NCBI RefSeq assembly: GCF_019285735.1 | Contig: NZ_CP079107.1 | Span: 124,001 to 188,000, forward strand | Direction of reading: 5' to 3' | DNA: 64,000 bases | Source: Paeniglutamicibacter sp. Y32M11 | GTDB taxonomy: Bacteria; Actinomycetota; Actinomycetes; Actinomycetales; Micrococcaceae | Part shown: positions 1-7,722 of the stretch, piece by piece | Layout of the letters: each line of letters starts with the position of its first letter | How positions within the stretch are numbered: position 1 is the first letter of the stretch | Program-made: the position numbers and the translations under genes | Notes under the pieces: generated by a model | What the model was told of the DNA's origin: nothing | Database searches by the model: none | What the model saw: the letters and a program-made list of their open reading frames with translations, nothing else

Positions 1-711
1 AACATCGAAATCGAAGCCAAGTCGGTCACCGCGTTTATCGGTCCCTCCGGCTGCGGTAAGTCCACCTTCCTGCGCACGCTCAACCGCATGCACGAGGTCA
101 TTCCAGGCGGTCGTGTTGAGGGTGAAGTCTTGCTGGACGGAGACAACCTTTACGAGTCCGGTGTTGACCCGGTAACGGTCCGCTCGCAGATCGGCATGGT
201 TTTCCAGCGTCCCAACCCGTTCCCGACGATGTCCATTAGGGACAACGTGCTCGCCGGGGTCAAGCTCAACAGCAAGAAGATCTCCCGGTCCGACGCCGAG
301 GACCTGGTGGAGAAGTCCCTGCGTGGGGCCAACCTCTGGAACGAAGTCAAGGACCGTCTGGATAAGCCGGGCTCGGGGCTTTCCGGCGGACAGCAGCAGC
401 GCCTATGCATTGCACGCACCATCGCCGTCAAACCGCAGGTGATCCTCATGGACGAGCCCTGCTCGGCACTGGACCCGATCTCCACGCTCGCGATCGAGGA
501 TTTGATCAACGAGCTCAAGAACGAATTCACCGTGGTGATCGTGACCCACAATATGCAGCAGGCAGCGCGTGTTAGTGACAAGACAGCGTTCTTCAACATT
601 GCCGGCACCGGCAAGCCGGGCAAGCTCATCGAGTACGCCGAAACGGCCACGATCTTCTCCAACCCCACCGTCAAGGCCACCGAGGACTACGTCTCGGGCC
701 GCTTCGGATAA
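1..711 (+). CDS. pstB: Phosphate ABC transporter ATP-binding protein PstB (5' end outside window)
   Basis: ATPase of the high-affinity PstSCAB phosphate importer, on the cytoplasmic face of the membrane. The reading frame is open from base 1, so the N-terminus lies upstream. Visible motifs in order: Walker [10 protein letters not shown] (visible residues 14-22), a Q-loop in the [10 protein letters not shown] segment, signature LSGGQQQR, Walker [14 protein letters not shown] and the H-loop VTHNM. The PNPFP stretch after the Q-loop and the C-terminal SGRFG are characteristic of PstB rather than other ABC ATPases. The pstSCA genes would be expected just upstream, outside the window. It is probably the last gene of its operon, since a weak hairpin follows. 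Confidence 0.95.
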   Translation, partial: NIEIEAKSVTAFIGPSGCGKSTFLRTLNRMHEVIPGGRVEGEVLLDGDNLYESGVDPVTVRSQIGMVFQRPNPFPTMSIRDNVLAGVKLNSKKISRSDAEDLVEKSLRGANLWNEVKDRLDKPGSGLSGGQQQRLCIARTIAVKPQVILMDEPCSALDPISTLAIEDLINELKNEFTVVIVTHNMQQAARVSDKTAFFNIAGTGKPGKLIEYAETATIFSNPTVKATEDYVSGRFG

Positions 712-778
712 CACCTGCCAGATGCGCAGGGCACTACAAGAATTCGCCGACGGGACCTGATAGGTCGCGGCGGCGGTA

Positions 779-798
779 CCGGAAGGGGGATCTTCCGG
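779..798 (+). terminator. Weak hairpin downstream of pstB
   Basis: A 7-bp perfect stem, CCGGAAG/CTTCCGG with a 6-nt loop, lies 68 bp after the pstB stop and is followed by GC-rich sequence without a T-tract. It may be a poor intrinsic or factor-assisted terminator. Apart from this I see nothing recognisable in the gap 712-991. Confidence 0.3.
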
Positions 799-991
799 GG
801 ATCCCTGGAGGGGGATCGCAACGGCGGAACCACACGCGAGTTATTTGCGACAGGTTCTGCCGTTGCTGCGTTTAAGCGCCCACGGCTGATGGCCAGACAG
901 CGTGAGCGGGTGCCTACCCTCGAGGCCGGCGGCCGGGGCGGCGCGGGTAGGCTGGGAAGCCAGCCAAGGATCCCGAAACGAAGGACGCCAC

Positions 992-2023
992 GTGAACCAG
1001 CAATCTCCCGCGCTGCAATACACCAGCACCACTGCGGCGCTGCACGAGATGGTGCTCAAGGCCATGAGCGCGGTCGGTGCGTCCGCGCAGGACGCCGCCT
1101 ACATGGCGGATCAGCTCATCGATTCCGAACTGGCCCAGCACCCCTCACACGGCATGCGTCGGCTTCCCGAGTATGTGGACCGCGCGCTGAGCGGCTATGC
1201 GAAGCCCGCGGCGCTGGCATCGATCGAGCTTGATACCGGCTCCCTGCTGCGGATCAACGCAAACGGCACCTACGGGCACCTGGCGCTGCGTGACGCCACG
1301 GCGCTGGCCATCACCCGCGCCAAGGCCTACGGGATATCCGCGGTGGCGGTGCGCAACAGCGAGTACGCCGGACGGTTGGCTCCCTTCTGCGAGGAAGCAG
1401 CCCAGGCCGGAGTCGCCACCCTCATCTTCGGAAACAACAACGGTGCCGGACAGGTGGTGGTGCCACCCGGTGGTACCCGGGCCAGGCTGTCCACCAACCC
1501 GATCGCCGCGGGAGTCCCACGCGCGCGCTCCCCGCATCTGGTCATCGACTTCGCCACCAGCTCCGTGGCCAGCGGCCGGCTGGCCGAGGAACGGGACCGT
1601 GGCACCGAACTGCCAGAGGAATGGGTGACACCCGATGGGCTGTTGAAGCCCTTTGGTGGCTTTAAAGGATTTGGGCTTTCGCTGCTCGTCGAGGCACTGG
1701 GCGGGGCGCTTTCTGGCTCAGCGACAGTTTCGGAACGGACATCGGCCGATGCCCAGGGAACCCTGATCATCGGAATCGACGTGGCACAGCTGCGCGAGCT
1801 CGACGACTTCACCGCGCAGGTGGAGGAGTTCATCGCCCATGTGAAGTCCGCGGAACCAGCCGAAGGCGGTGAGCCAATCCGGGTGCCCGGGGAAGGTCGC
1901 GTGCCAACGGGCGACGATCCTTATCAATCCACTATCACCGTGAACGCGCGAACCTGGTCGGAACTCGAAAGGATCGCCACAGCGCTTCGGCTGCCGATGC
2001 CCGAAGCGCTCCGGACCCCTTAG
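992..2023 (+). CDS. Ldh2/MDH2-family NAD(P)-dependent oxidoreductase
   Basis: Predicted malate/L-lactate/ureidoglycolate-type dehydrogenase of the Ldh2 (YlbC/YiaK) fold, not the classical Rossmann LDH family. The 343-residue length is typical. Motifs: PSHGM (51-55), the glycine-rich NNNGAGQVVVPPGG segment (148-161), STNPIA (167-172) and KPFGGFKGFGLSLL near the middle, all usual for the family. I chose the GTG at 992 because GAAGGA lies about 7 bp upstream and the homologous part starts there; an in-frame ATG at 902 would add 30 low-complexity residues. The substrate cannot be told from sequence. Its stop overlaps the convergent phosphate permease stop by four bases. Confidence 0.82.
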   Translation: MNQQSPALQYTSTTAALHEMVLKAMSAVGASAQDAAYMADQLIDSELAQHPSHGMRRLPEYVDRALSGYAKPAALASIELDTGSLLRINANGTYGHLALRDATALAITRAKAYGISAVAVRNSEYAGRLAPFCEEAAQAGVATLIFGNNNGAGQVVVPPGGTRARLSTNPIAAGVPRARSPHLVIDFATSSVASGRLAEERDRGTELPEEWVTPDGLLKPFGGFKGFGLSLLVEALGGALSGSATVSERTSADAQGTLIIGIDVAQLRELDDFTAQVEEFIAHVKSAEPAEGGEPIRVPGEGRVPTGDDPYQSTITVNARTWSELERIATALRLPMPEALRTP

Positions 2024-3045
2024 CTCAACAGTGGGTGCATGGCCAGGAACAGTGTTCCACCGGCCAGGACGCACACCAGCGGGGTGGCCAGCCAGTGGCG
2101 CAGTACGCGGCGCACGTGCAACCACATGACCGACTCAAAGGGCTGGTTGGAACCTGCGCCCACAATCGAGCTGGTGACGGCCTGGGTGGTGGAGATGGGC
2201 AGGTGGATGAGCATGGCACCGACGAAGAGCATAGCCGCGGAGACGGATTGAGCCACCATCCCGCGCAGCGGGTCCATGCTCACCAGCCGGTAGGCGATGG
2301 TGTGGGCAATCCGCCAGCCGCCAAAGAGGACGCCGGCCGACAGACAGAGGGCTCCGACCAATTGAGGGCCCAGCATGATGCCGTCCGGATGCGCGGCGCC
2401 GGCCGTGACCAGGGCCAAGGTCAGCATTGCGCCGGTGCGCTGCCCGTCCTGCATTCCGTGACCCAGCGCCACGGCACATGCGGCAATTGATTGTCCGGCC
2501 CTGGAGATGCCGTTGACGTCCGAGGAACTCGAATGGCGCATCATCCAGGTTGCGGGTATCACCAAGAGGTACGACAGCGTGAAAGCCAGTAGCGGAGTGA
2601 TGAGCAGCGGCAACAGCACGCCGCCAGCGAGCATCCGCCAGGCACCGTGCATCCCGTCGTCCCCCATCAAGGCCGAGGCGCCGCTGGCCCCGGCCAGCCC
2701 TGCAACCAGGGAATGTGTTGAAGACATGGGTAGTCCGCGCCACCAACACAGCAACCCCCAGGCGCCGCCCGCGAGCAATCCGGCGAGTAACAGGGTCAGC
2801 CCATGGTCCCCGTCGGGTAGGGCGAGCTCCACGGTGGAGATCAGATACACACCAAAACTTGTCGAAAGCATGGTGCCAACAAGGGTGAAGAATGCGGCGA
2901 CAAGGACGGCAATGCCCGGGGTCAGCGCCTTATTGCGGACAGCAACGGCCACGGAGTTCGAGGCATCTCGGAATCCGTTGAGGAAGGCGAAGGCGCAGAT
3001 GCAAACGAGCACCACGACCATCAAAAAAGATTGGCCAGTAACCAC
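2020..3045 (-). CDS. Inorganic phosphate transporter, PiT family
   Basis: Low-affinity, metal-phosphate/proton symporter of the PiT family (PF01384). The N-terminus FLNGFRDASNSVAVAV (about residues 21-36) is the diagnostic PiT signature. A second repeat contains LGHGMQDGQRTGAML and the C-terminal half has PISTTQAVTSSIVG. About ten membrane segments are visible in 341 residues. The start is GTG, 7 bp after the stop of the upstream DUF47 gene, so the two are co-transcribed, the standard Pit-accessory arrangement. It lies about 1.3 kb from pstB, giving low- and high-affinity phosphate uptake in one locus. Confidence 0.9.
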   Translation of the reverse strand: MVTGQSFLMVVVLVCICAFAFLNGFRDASNSVAVAVRNKALTPGIAVLVAAFFTLVGTMLSTSFGVYLISTVELALPDGDHGLTLLLAGLLAGGAWGLLCWWRGLPMSSTHSLVAGLAGASGASALMGDDGMHGAWRMLAGGVLLPLLITPLLAFTLSYLLVIPATWMMRHSSSSDVNGISRAGQSIAACAVALGHGMQDGQRTGAMLTLALVTAGAAHPDGIMLGPQLVGALCLSAGVLFGGWRIAHTIAYRLVSMDPLRGMVAQSVSAAMLFVGAMLIHLPISTTQAVTSSIVGAGSNQPFESVMWLHVRRVLRHWLATPLVCVLAGGTLFLAMHPLLS

Positions 3046-3052
3046 GTGCGGC

Positions 3053-3667
3053 TCAGGATTCCTTGACCAGGACGCGACCCAGGTGGTCCGCGATGGCGCG
3101 CTGCGACTGCACCGAAGCCAAGAACTGGTCGGCGATCGAACGGTGGCGGATGATGGCGCTCGCCTTGCTCAAATCGCCGATCTCACCCAACCAGGTGTTG
3201 TGTGTGCGGTGGGCCCGTTTGGAGACGCGCACCAGATCCAGCCAGAGATCTTCCAGATCATCAAGCTGCTGAAGATTGCACAGAGCACTGGTGGTCAGTT
3301 CCGCTTGCCGCCCGATGAGCTCGAGCTGGTCGGCGGCGTGATGGGAAAGAACCAGATTGCCCAAGTGCGAAATCAGCCCTCCCGCGGCTACCAGCTGCTC
3401 GACGGCTTCGTTGAGGAGTCGAGAAAAAGTGTAGATGTCCTCGCGCGGCAGCGGGTTAACGTAACTGGTGCGCAGGTGAGTCAGTACCGCATAGTGCAGA
3501 TCCGTGGTCCTGATTTCGGCGGCGCTCAGCGCCTCAAGGTGTTCGGTGCGGTCCTCGCTGGAACCGAGCATTTCCGAGAGTACATCAACGCAGATCTTGA
3601 CTTCGGCGGCCAGCTTTTGCAGAAGCTCTAGCCCACGCGTGTCCGAAGGGAACAATCTTAACTTCAC
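3053..3667 (-). CDS. DUF47 (PhoU-like) Pit accessory protein
   Basis: All-helical 204-residue protein of the DUF47/PhoU-like family that usually precedes pit genes and is thought to modulate Pit transport. The N-terminus MKLRLFPSDTRGLELLQKLA resembles the F-P-[RK] start of the family, followed by long amphipathic helices with many charged residues and no membrane segment. The start is GTG (3665-3667). It is the first gene of a two-gene operon with the phosphate permease. A possible phosphate-box lies just upstream at 3703-3731. Confidence 0.85.
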   Translation of the reverse strand: MKLRLFPSDTRGLELLQKLAAEVKICVDVLSEMLGSSEDRTEHLEALSAAEIRTTDLHYAVLTHLRTSYVNPLPREDIYTFSRLLNEAVEQLVAAGGLISHLGNLVLSHHAADQLELIGRQAELTTSALCNLQQLDDLEDLWLDLVRVSKRAHRTHNTWLGEIGDLSKASAIIRHRSIADQFLASVQSQRAIADHLGRVLVKES

Positions 3668-3702
3668 GTAGCAACCACCGGATGGAATTGGAAGAGCGGG
3701 AC

Positions 3703-3731
3703 GGAGAACAGTTTACGCAATCAAGGTTAAC
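3703..3731 (-). promoter_or_regulatory. Possible PHO-box-like direct repeats upstream of the DUF47-pit operon
   Basis: Reading the minus strand, GTTAACC (3731-3725) and GTTCTCC (3709-3703) each match 6 of 7 bases of the actinobacterial PHO-box unit GTTCACC and are exactly 22 bp apart, that is two 11-nt units. The unit between them is degenerate. They lie 36 bp upstream of the start codon. The match could be chance; the location in front of a phosphate gene is the main support. Confidence 0.3.
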
Positions 3732-3958
3732 AAGTTCGGCGCTCGGCACTTCAGAGTTCTCCCCGTGTCCGGCTGGGGGAGGGGAAAGTTGTTAGCCGAT
3801 GCCGAACCGGGAGCGCCTCTCGGCGGAAGGCCGCTCGTAGCGGCTGAAAGTTGGAGCCCGGGGCTGCCGCGGTCCGGCATCGTGCCTCTAGTTTTCTAGA
3901 AGAGAGCCGCCGCTGTCAACACCGGGAGCTCCTATTCGCCCTCGGCGTGAAGGAGATC

Positions 3959-4657
3959 TCAGTCCAGTTCTCCGCGTCGCCACGACAGAGCCGACGCTTC
4001 GAGGTCCTCGGCCGTTTTGACCAGGGCGAGCGCACGCGATGTCATCAGTGTGGCCCGTTCGGTGTGGGAAAGTTCTGCGGCATCGGCCTGTTCCGCTTGG
4101 CCGAGCGCGATGACGCGGCAGTAGGCGGCAGTGCGTTCGAGTGCGACATCAAAAGCACCGTCAAAGGCTCCGGTGAGGATGGAACTGGTCATTTCGCACA
4201 GTTCCTCGGCACCCGGCGGCTCCGCAGCGCCGGCAACCACGCGCTCGGCCTGCGCCTGGAGCGCTCCCGAGGCAAAAAATGAGGCCATGGAGGCCGGATT
4301 GTTTATGGTGGCTGCGCGGATGGCGTAGAGGCGCCAGAGGGCTCCGGGAAGTGAACGTGCCGGCGCATTGGCCCAAAGCTCGGCAATGACCTCTAGGCCT
4401 TCGTCCTCGGCTAGCCGGACCAGTCGTCCGCGGACCTCCGGGTCGTCGTTGTTTTTTCCCGCCTGCACCAGGGCATGGGCGGAAAGGTGTGCGGCCTCGG
4501 AAATTCGTGCGGGATCCGCGCCGCCCTCAAATGGATCGAAGTCCATGGGTGCAAAAGGTTTGGGTTTGTGGTGTCGGAATGTACTTGCCGGGGGAGTTGT
4601 AGCTGGGTGGCCCTTCATGGGCTCGAGAATACTCCGCCGAGCTGGATACTTGCTCAT
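3959..4657 (-). CDS. Conserved hypothetical protein
   Basis: A 232-residue soluble, alanine-rich, mostly helical protein with no motif I recognise. The first about 40 residues (MSKYPARRS..., then MDFDPFEGGADPARISEAAH) are proline-rich, and the rest is helical with runs such as ERVVAGAAEPPGAEELCEMT. I used the ATG at 4657; a TTG further upstream at 4714 would add 19 residues. I recall this as a protein type found across Micrococcaceae, sometimes mislabelled as an RNA polymerase subunit, but that is memory, not something the sequence shows. It stands alone between the DUF47-pit operon and tRNA-Lys. Confidence 0.65.
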   Translation of the reverse strand: MSKYPARRSILEPMKGHPATTPPASTFRHHKPKPFAPMDFDPFEGGADPARISEAAHLSAHALVQAGKNNDDPEVRGRLVRLAEDEGLEVIAELWANAPARSLPGALWRLYAIRAATINNPASMASFFASGALQAQAERVVAGAAEPPGAEELCEMTSSILTGAFDGAFDVALERTAAYCRVIALGQAEQADAAELSHTERATLMTSRALALVKTAEDLEASALSWRRGELD

Positions 4658-4789
4658 CGTGGTGCCGTAGGCGAACTGCGAGGGTTGGAGACGAGATGGA
4701 CGTCGTTTGATCAAATACCGGACATTTTCGGCGGGGTGTCCCGACGAGCTCTGGTTTTCCGCTAATATTGGTGTTGGCCAAGTGCCGAT

Positions 4790-4862
4790 GCGCCTTTAGC
4801 TCAGTTGGTAGAGCACTGGACTTTTAATCCATTGGTCGCGGGTTCGACCCCCGCAGGGCGCA
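4790..4862 (+). tRNA. tRNA-Lys (anticodon TTT)
   Basis: Full cloverleaf: acceptor GCGCCTT/AGGGCGC, D-arm AGCTCAGTTGGTAGAGC, anticodon loop CTTTTAA with TTT at 4823-4825, and T-arm with GGTTCGACCCC. 73 nt including the discriminator A; CCA is not encoded. A strong terminator hairpin follows at once. Confidence 0.97.
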
Positions 4863-4863
4863 C

Positions 4864-4913
4864 AGAAAAGCGGTTCCGGACTGTAGAAATACAGTCCGGA
4901 ACCGCTTTCTGTT
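4864..4913 (+). terminator. Intrinsic terminator of tRNA-Lys
   Basis: A perfect 19-bp stem (4867-4885 with 4890-4908) closed by a GAAA loop, followed by CTGTTT. It begins within 5 bases of the tRNA end. Because the stem starts with AAAG and ends with CTTT it could act in both directions. Confidence 0.85.
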
Positions 4914-4931
4914 TAATGGTCGAGCCCTTCT

Positions 4932-4939
4932 CGTAGCTT
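4932..4939. repeat. Left copy of 8-bp target-site duplication
   Basis: CGTAGCTT directly abuts the left end of the insertion sequence and is repeated exactly at 6265-6272 next to the right end. Eight bp is the usual duplication length for the IS256 family. Confidence 0.93.
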
Positions 4940-4963
4940 GGCTTATAGGCAAAAAAGTGTGTC
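4940..4963 (+). repeat. Left terminal inverted repeat of the IS
   Basis: Begins GGCTTATAGGC and ends AAAAGTGTGTC. It matches the reverse complement of 6241-6264 except at positions 4, 12 and 13. An A6 run inside it becomes a T6 run in the transposase transcript. Confidence 0.9.
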
Positions 4964-4987
4964 TGCCCCGGGTGTGTCACCCGGGGC
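4957..4987 (-). terminator. Terminator hairpin inside the IS left end
   Basis: A 10-bp perfect GC stem (4965-4974 with 4978-4987, loop 3 nt) lies 22 bp after the transposase stop. In the minus-strand transcript it is followed, after 8 nt, by T6 that is part of the terminal repeat. It would stop transposase transcription at the element's edge. Confidence 0.5.
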
Positions 4988-5008
4988 TGTGCCATGTCAG
5001 AGCATGAT

Positions 5009-6172
5009 TCAGCAGGGTCTGCCGGCCCATCCTTTTCTGACCCAGAGCCCTTCGGCTTCAGTCAGTGCGGTGCCGATGAGTTCCGGCCCAATCGTTTCCT
5101 CCTGGATCTGCTTCTTCACTGGTTTCGTGTTGAGGTGTTCAGGCCGGATGAGAGTGTGCGGTTCAGTTGGTTTCTCACTGTGGGAGTAGAGCCACCATTC
5201 GACCGCCCGTTTCGCATGGGCCGGCGGCATGCCACGGTGCCCGCGCAGCAGCGCACGGAGCTGAGTGTTAACGCCGCCCTCGATGTGGTTGGTTGTCGAA
5301 GCGATGGCCAGCCCATCAAATTCTGGCTCCAGGTAGGTGAAGAGCTCACCACTGCGCACCAGCCGTTCGAGGAGTTTGTAGGCCGAACGTAGGCGAGTGT
5401 GGGTGTACCACCAGGTTTGGGTGGGCTTCACACCTTTGGGCCGGTGGCCGCCAGGTCCCGCCGGGTAGGTGCGTTCCTTGATCACGTCCCCGAAGGTGTG
5501 GTGCCATTCCTGCAGCGCTTGCATCCACTGGGTGGCGTGTTCTCGGGTCTTGATGCGTGTCAGGGCAAGGGAAATTCGCCGAAGGGCTCTTCCCGCGTCC
5601 GTTCGTGGTCGCAGGGTCAGATAAGTGCGCACGTTGCGTTGGACATGGACCAGGCAGCGTTGAACGCGAGTCTCTGGCCACGCTTGCGACAGTGCTGCCG
5701 CTAGCCCAGAGCCACCGTCAATGATCACGACCCGGGGTGCTGGGAACTGTTCCAGCAACGCTATCCAGGCCACCCTCTTTTCACTATCGCACCACTGCCA
5801 GCCAATGGTTTTGCCGTTGGCAATCGCGATCAGGCAACACCACCCACGTCCTAGATAGATGCCGTCCATTTGGATCTGCAGGTGGACTTCGCCGGTGGGC
5901 GCTAGGGATGGTTCGATCGCCCAACACCACTGGGTGTTATGTCGGAGGGTTCTACCCGTGCCGGGGTTGTAGGAGGCCTGGGACTGTTTCCCCAAGATCC
6001 ATTGGAGGAACAGGTTTAGCTCGGCTCGACGTTTCAGGTCAGGGCGCTTCTTGACACTGCTGGCCCCGCAGTGGATGCACCTCCAGCGTTGGGTTCCGAC
6101 TGAGGTCTTTCCATTGCGTTTCAGGGCAGATCCGCATACTTCACATTGCTTCGATTTTCCAGAACCATTCAC
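5009..6172 (-). CDS. IS256/IS1249-type transposase
   Basis: 387-residue DDE transposase. An N-terminal zinc ribbon has C10-x2-C13 and C32-x2-C35. The catalytic acidic triad fits D103 (QIQMDGIYLG), D152 (VIIDGGSGL) and E298 (NHIEGG), with the C173-x2-H176 motif (RCLVHVQRN) usual for Mutator-like/IS256 transposases between the second D and the E. The frame is intact and has no sign of decay. The right terminal repeat lies 68 bp upstream of the start, so the promoter is inside the element. Confidence 0.93.
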   Translation of the reverse strand: MNGSGKSKQCEVCGSALKRNGKTSVGTQRWRCIHCGASSVKKRPDLKRRAELNLFLQWILGKQSQASYNPGTGRTLRHNTQWCWAIEPSLAPTGEVHLQIQMDGIYLGRGWCCLIAIANGKTIGWQWCDSEKRVAWIALLEQFPAPRVVIIDGGSGLAAALSQAWPETRVQRCLVHVQRNVRTYLTLRPRTDAGRALRRISLALTRIKTREHATQWMQALQEWHHTFGDVIKERTYPAGPGGHRPKGVKPTQTWWYTHTRLRSAYKLLERLVRSGELFTYLEPEFDGLAIASTTNHIEGGVNTQLRALLRGHRGMPPAHAKRAVEWWLYSHSEKPTEPHTLIRPEHLNTKPVKKQIQEETIGPELIGTALTEAEGLWVRKGWAGRPC

Positions 6173-6240
6173 GGTTAATGGCTCAAAGGTATAAGAAACC
6201 TCGTTCTACTGCGCCATCGTTGGGAAGCAGGCCCCTCGCG

Positions 6241-6264
6241 GACACACTTTTCGGCCTATACGCC
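6241..6264 (-). repeat. Right terminal inverted repeat of the IS
   Basis: Ends CCTATACGCC on the plus strand and is the inverted partner of 4940-4963 (21 of 24 identical). Confidence 0.9.
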
Positions 6265-6272
6265 CGTAGCTT
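6265..6272. repeat. Right copy of 8-bp target-site duplication
   Basis: CGTAGCTT, identical to 4932-4939. Confidence 0.93.
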
Positions 6273-6336
6273 GCCCGATGCGCTTCGGGAGGATCGGCCA
6301 AGCTGAGCTGAGATGCCCCGGCGTTACGCGGGATTT

Positions 6337-7053
6337 CTAGCGGATCAAGAGATCGAGGCCGAGGAACAGCACTGCAGATATCGGGAACATCCACGCGACA
6401 AGAACACCGATGATCCGCGAGGTCCTTTCATTTTTTCGAATTGTCGCCGATGTCTCAAAGGGTTCGCGAATCGTGTCATTTTTGATATTCATGGCGTCGC
6501 TGGTTCCCGCGATGGAGACGGCAACCATCAGTACCGAGCTCACGATCAACACGACTGCGGGATCAATTAACAGCCAGGCGTTGCCGTGATCTCTCGGAGC
6601 AGTGATGGCCGCAAAGATGCCGGAGGTAATGCAGACTCCGAAGAGTAGAGCAAGAAGCCAGAAGTTGCGGAGCAGTTTCTCCAAAAGTAATGGCAGGCAG
6701 AGGACAGCGAGCGCGGGCACCGCAAGCAAGATGAGCTGGAGGGCCCCTAGTCCGAGCTTCTCTCCTTCGAGCCAGGGCACGATGGCTTGAGCAAAGGCGA
6801 GAAACGCCAGGACCCCGATGCCTGAACGCAAGATTGTCCCGCGAAGAGAGACCGGCTCGGCGATGGATGACAGATCGAGGCTCTTGGCGTATTCGGCCGG
6901 TGTGCCGAATGCCACCTGAGCCTCTTCGCCAGAGTCTGCGAGAAACTCCTTCACGCTGGCGATGGTGTCGCCGATTCCCGCACCGCTGACATCACGAAGG
7001 CGTAGCTCCAGGATGAGGGTGTCGATCCATTTCTGGTCCTTGCTGGTGATCAT
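6337..7053 (-). CDS. HAAS-type membrane protein paired with PadR regulator
   Basis: 238 residues. The N-terminal about 70 residues form a soluble helical segment (KWIDTLILELRLRDVSGAGI..., then FGTPAEYAKSL) resembling the HAAS/DUF1700 signalling module that accompanies PadR genes. About six hydrophobic segments follow, the last being VAWMFPISAVLFLGLDLLI at the C-terminus. It is co-directional with the PadR gene 25 bp upstream and is likely its regulated partner. Its specific function is unknown. The IS element landed 64 bp beyond its stop codon. Confidence 0.65.
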   Translation of the reverse strand: MITSKDQKWIDTLILELRLRDVSGAGIGDTIASVKEFLADSGEEAQVAFGTPAEYAKSLDLSSIAEPVSLRGTILRSGIGVLAFLAFAQAIVPWLEGEKLGLGALQLILLAVPALAVLCLPLLLEKLLRNFWLLALLFGVCITSGIFAAITAPRDHGNAWLLIDPAVVLIVSSVLMVAVSIAGTSDAMNIKNDTIREPFETSATIRKNERTSRIIGVLVAWMFPISAVLFLGLDLLIR

Positions 7054-7078
7054 GGTTGCTCCCTAGTGCTTTAGCTAC

Positions 7079-7432
7079 TTACGTGGCGAGAAACGTTGTG
7101 GTGATGGATGTGAACGTGTTCCAGGCTGTGCGTTGGCGGCTCAGTTCGGAACGACCGAGCTCGGTGAGTGCGAAGTACTTGCGCCCGGGTCCGGCCTCGC
7201 CCGGACGCCATTCGACCTCGAGCCATCCGGCGGTTTCGAAGCGAGTGAGGAGTGGGTAGAGCGTTCCGCCCTTCACTTTTCCCAGCCCGGCCTCGGCCAG
7301 TTCCGCGATGATGGCGTATCCGTAGGTGGGCCCGGCTTCGAGGGCTTGCAGGGTGCATAGCCCGAGTGCGGCGCGGAGCCAATCGCTTGGCCAGTCGGCA
7401 ACTTCGGTTGGCGTGGAGGTGGTGGTGGGCAT
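7079..7432 (-). CDS. PadR-family transcriptional regulator
   Basis: 117-residue winged-helix repressor of the PadR family (PF03551): ALGLCTLQALEAGPTYGYAI is the opening helix and conserved G-x-TYGY, followed by KVKGGTLYPLLTRFETAGW as recognition helix and wing, then YFALTELG. It is the first gene of a two-gene operon with the HAAS-type membrane protein, where autoregulation is usual. The promoter region just upstream contains CTTACTAGTTAGGC (minus strand) around an ACTAGT palindrome, a possible operator. Confidence 0.85.
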   Translation of the reverse strand: MPTTTSTPTEVADWPSDWLRAALGLCTLQALEAGPTYGYAIIAELAEAGLGKVKGGTLYPLLTRFETAGWLEVEWRPGEAGPGRKYFALTELGRSELSRQRTAWNTFTSITTTFLAT

Positions 7433-7572
7433 AGCTAGACTGTATGCCTAACTAGTAAGCGTGTCAACGAGTTGGGTTCGAGAACGTGCGCGAGCCTCGT
7501 GTGCGGCGCCTTCGCAACGATGCTCGCCGCGTCCTAGGACCCTCTCCTGCGTGCGCCTTGTTGCAATTGGTG

Positions 7573-7601
7573 TTGCACATCACGCGGTGGCACGGTTATT
7601 G
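7573..7601 (+). promoter_or_regulatory. Possible promoter of the ThDP-enzyme gene
   Basis: TTGCAC (7573-7578) and TTATTG (7596-7601) are spaced by 17 bp, a plausible but weak -35/-10 pair in the 290-bp gap 7433-7722. Otherwise the gap holds only the divergent PadR promoter region. Confidence 0.25.
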
Positions 7602-7722
7602 TTGATGCGTCAGGCGGAACGTTTCTGAAGTTCTGGCCGTCGCTCTAAAAATGGGCGAAATCCGGGCGGATCGCCCGAAGACGAATATGGCCTTTTATTT
7701 GCTGCATTCGAAAGTCTCAAAA

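Larger units (their letters stand above)
4940..6264 (-). mobile_element. IS256-family (IS1249-group) insertion sequence, 1325 bp
   Basis: Complete element: 24-bp terminal inverted repeats matching at 21 of 24 positions, an 8-bp perfect target duplication outside them and a single full-length transposase on the minus strand. It sits in the intergenic space between the tRNA-Lys terminator and the 3' end of the HAAS-type membrane-protein gene and interrupts no gene. The intact frame and perfect duplication point to a fairly recent insertion and probable mobility. Confidence 0.93.

Noticed and set aside
2507-3631. 374-codon open frame on the plus strand across the phosphate permease and DUF47 genes
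   Set aside because: Spans two well-supported genes on the other strand and shows no domain.
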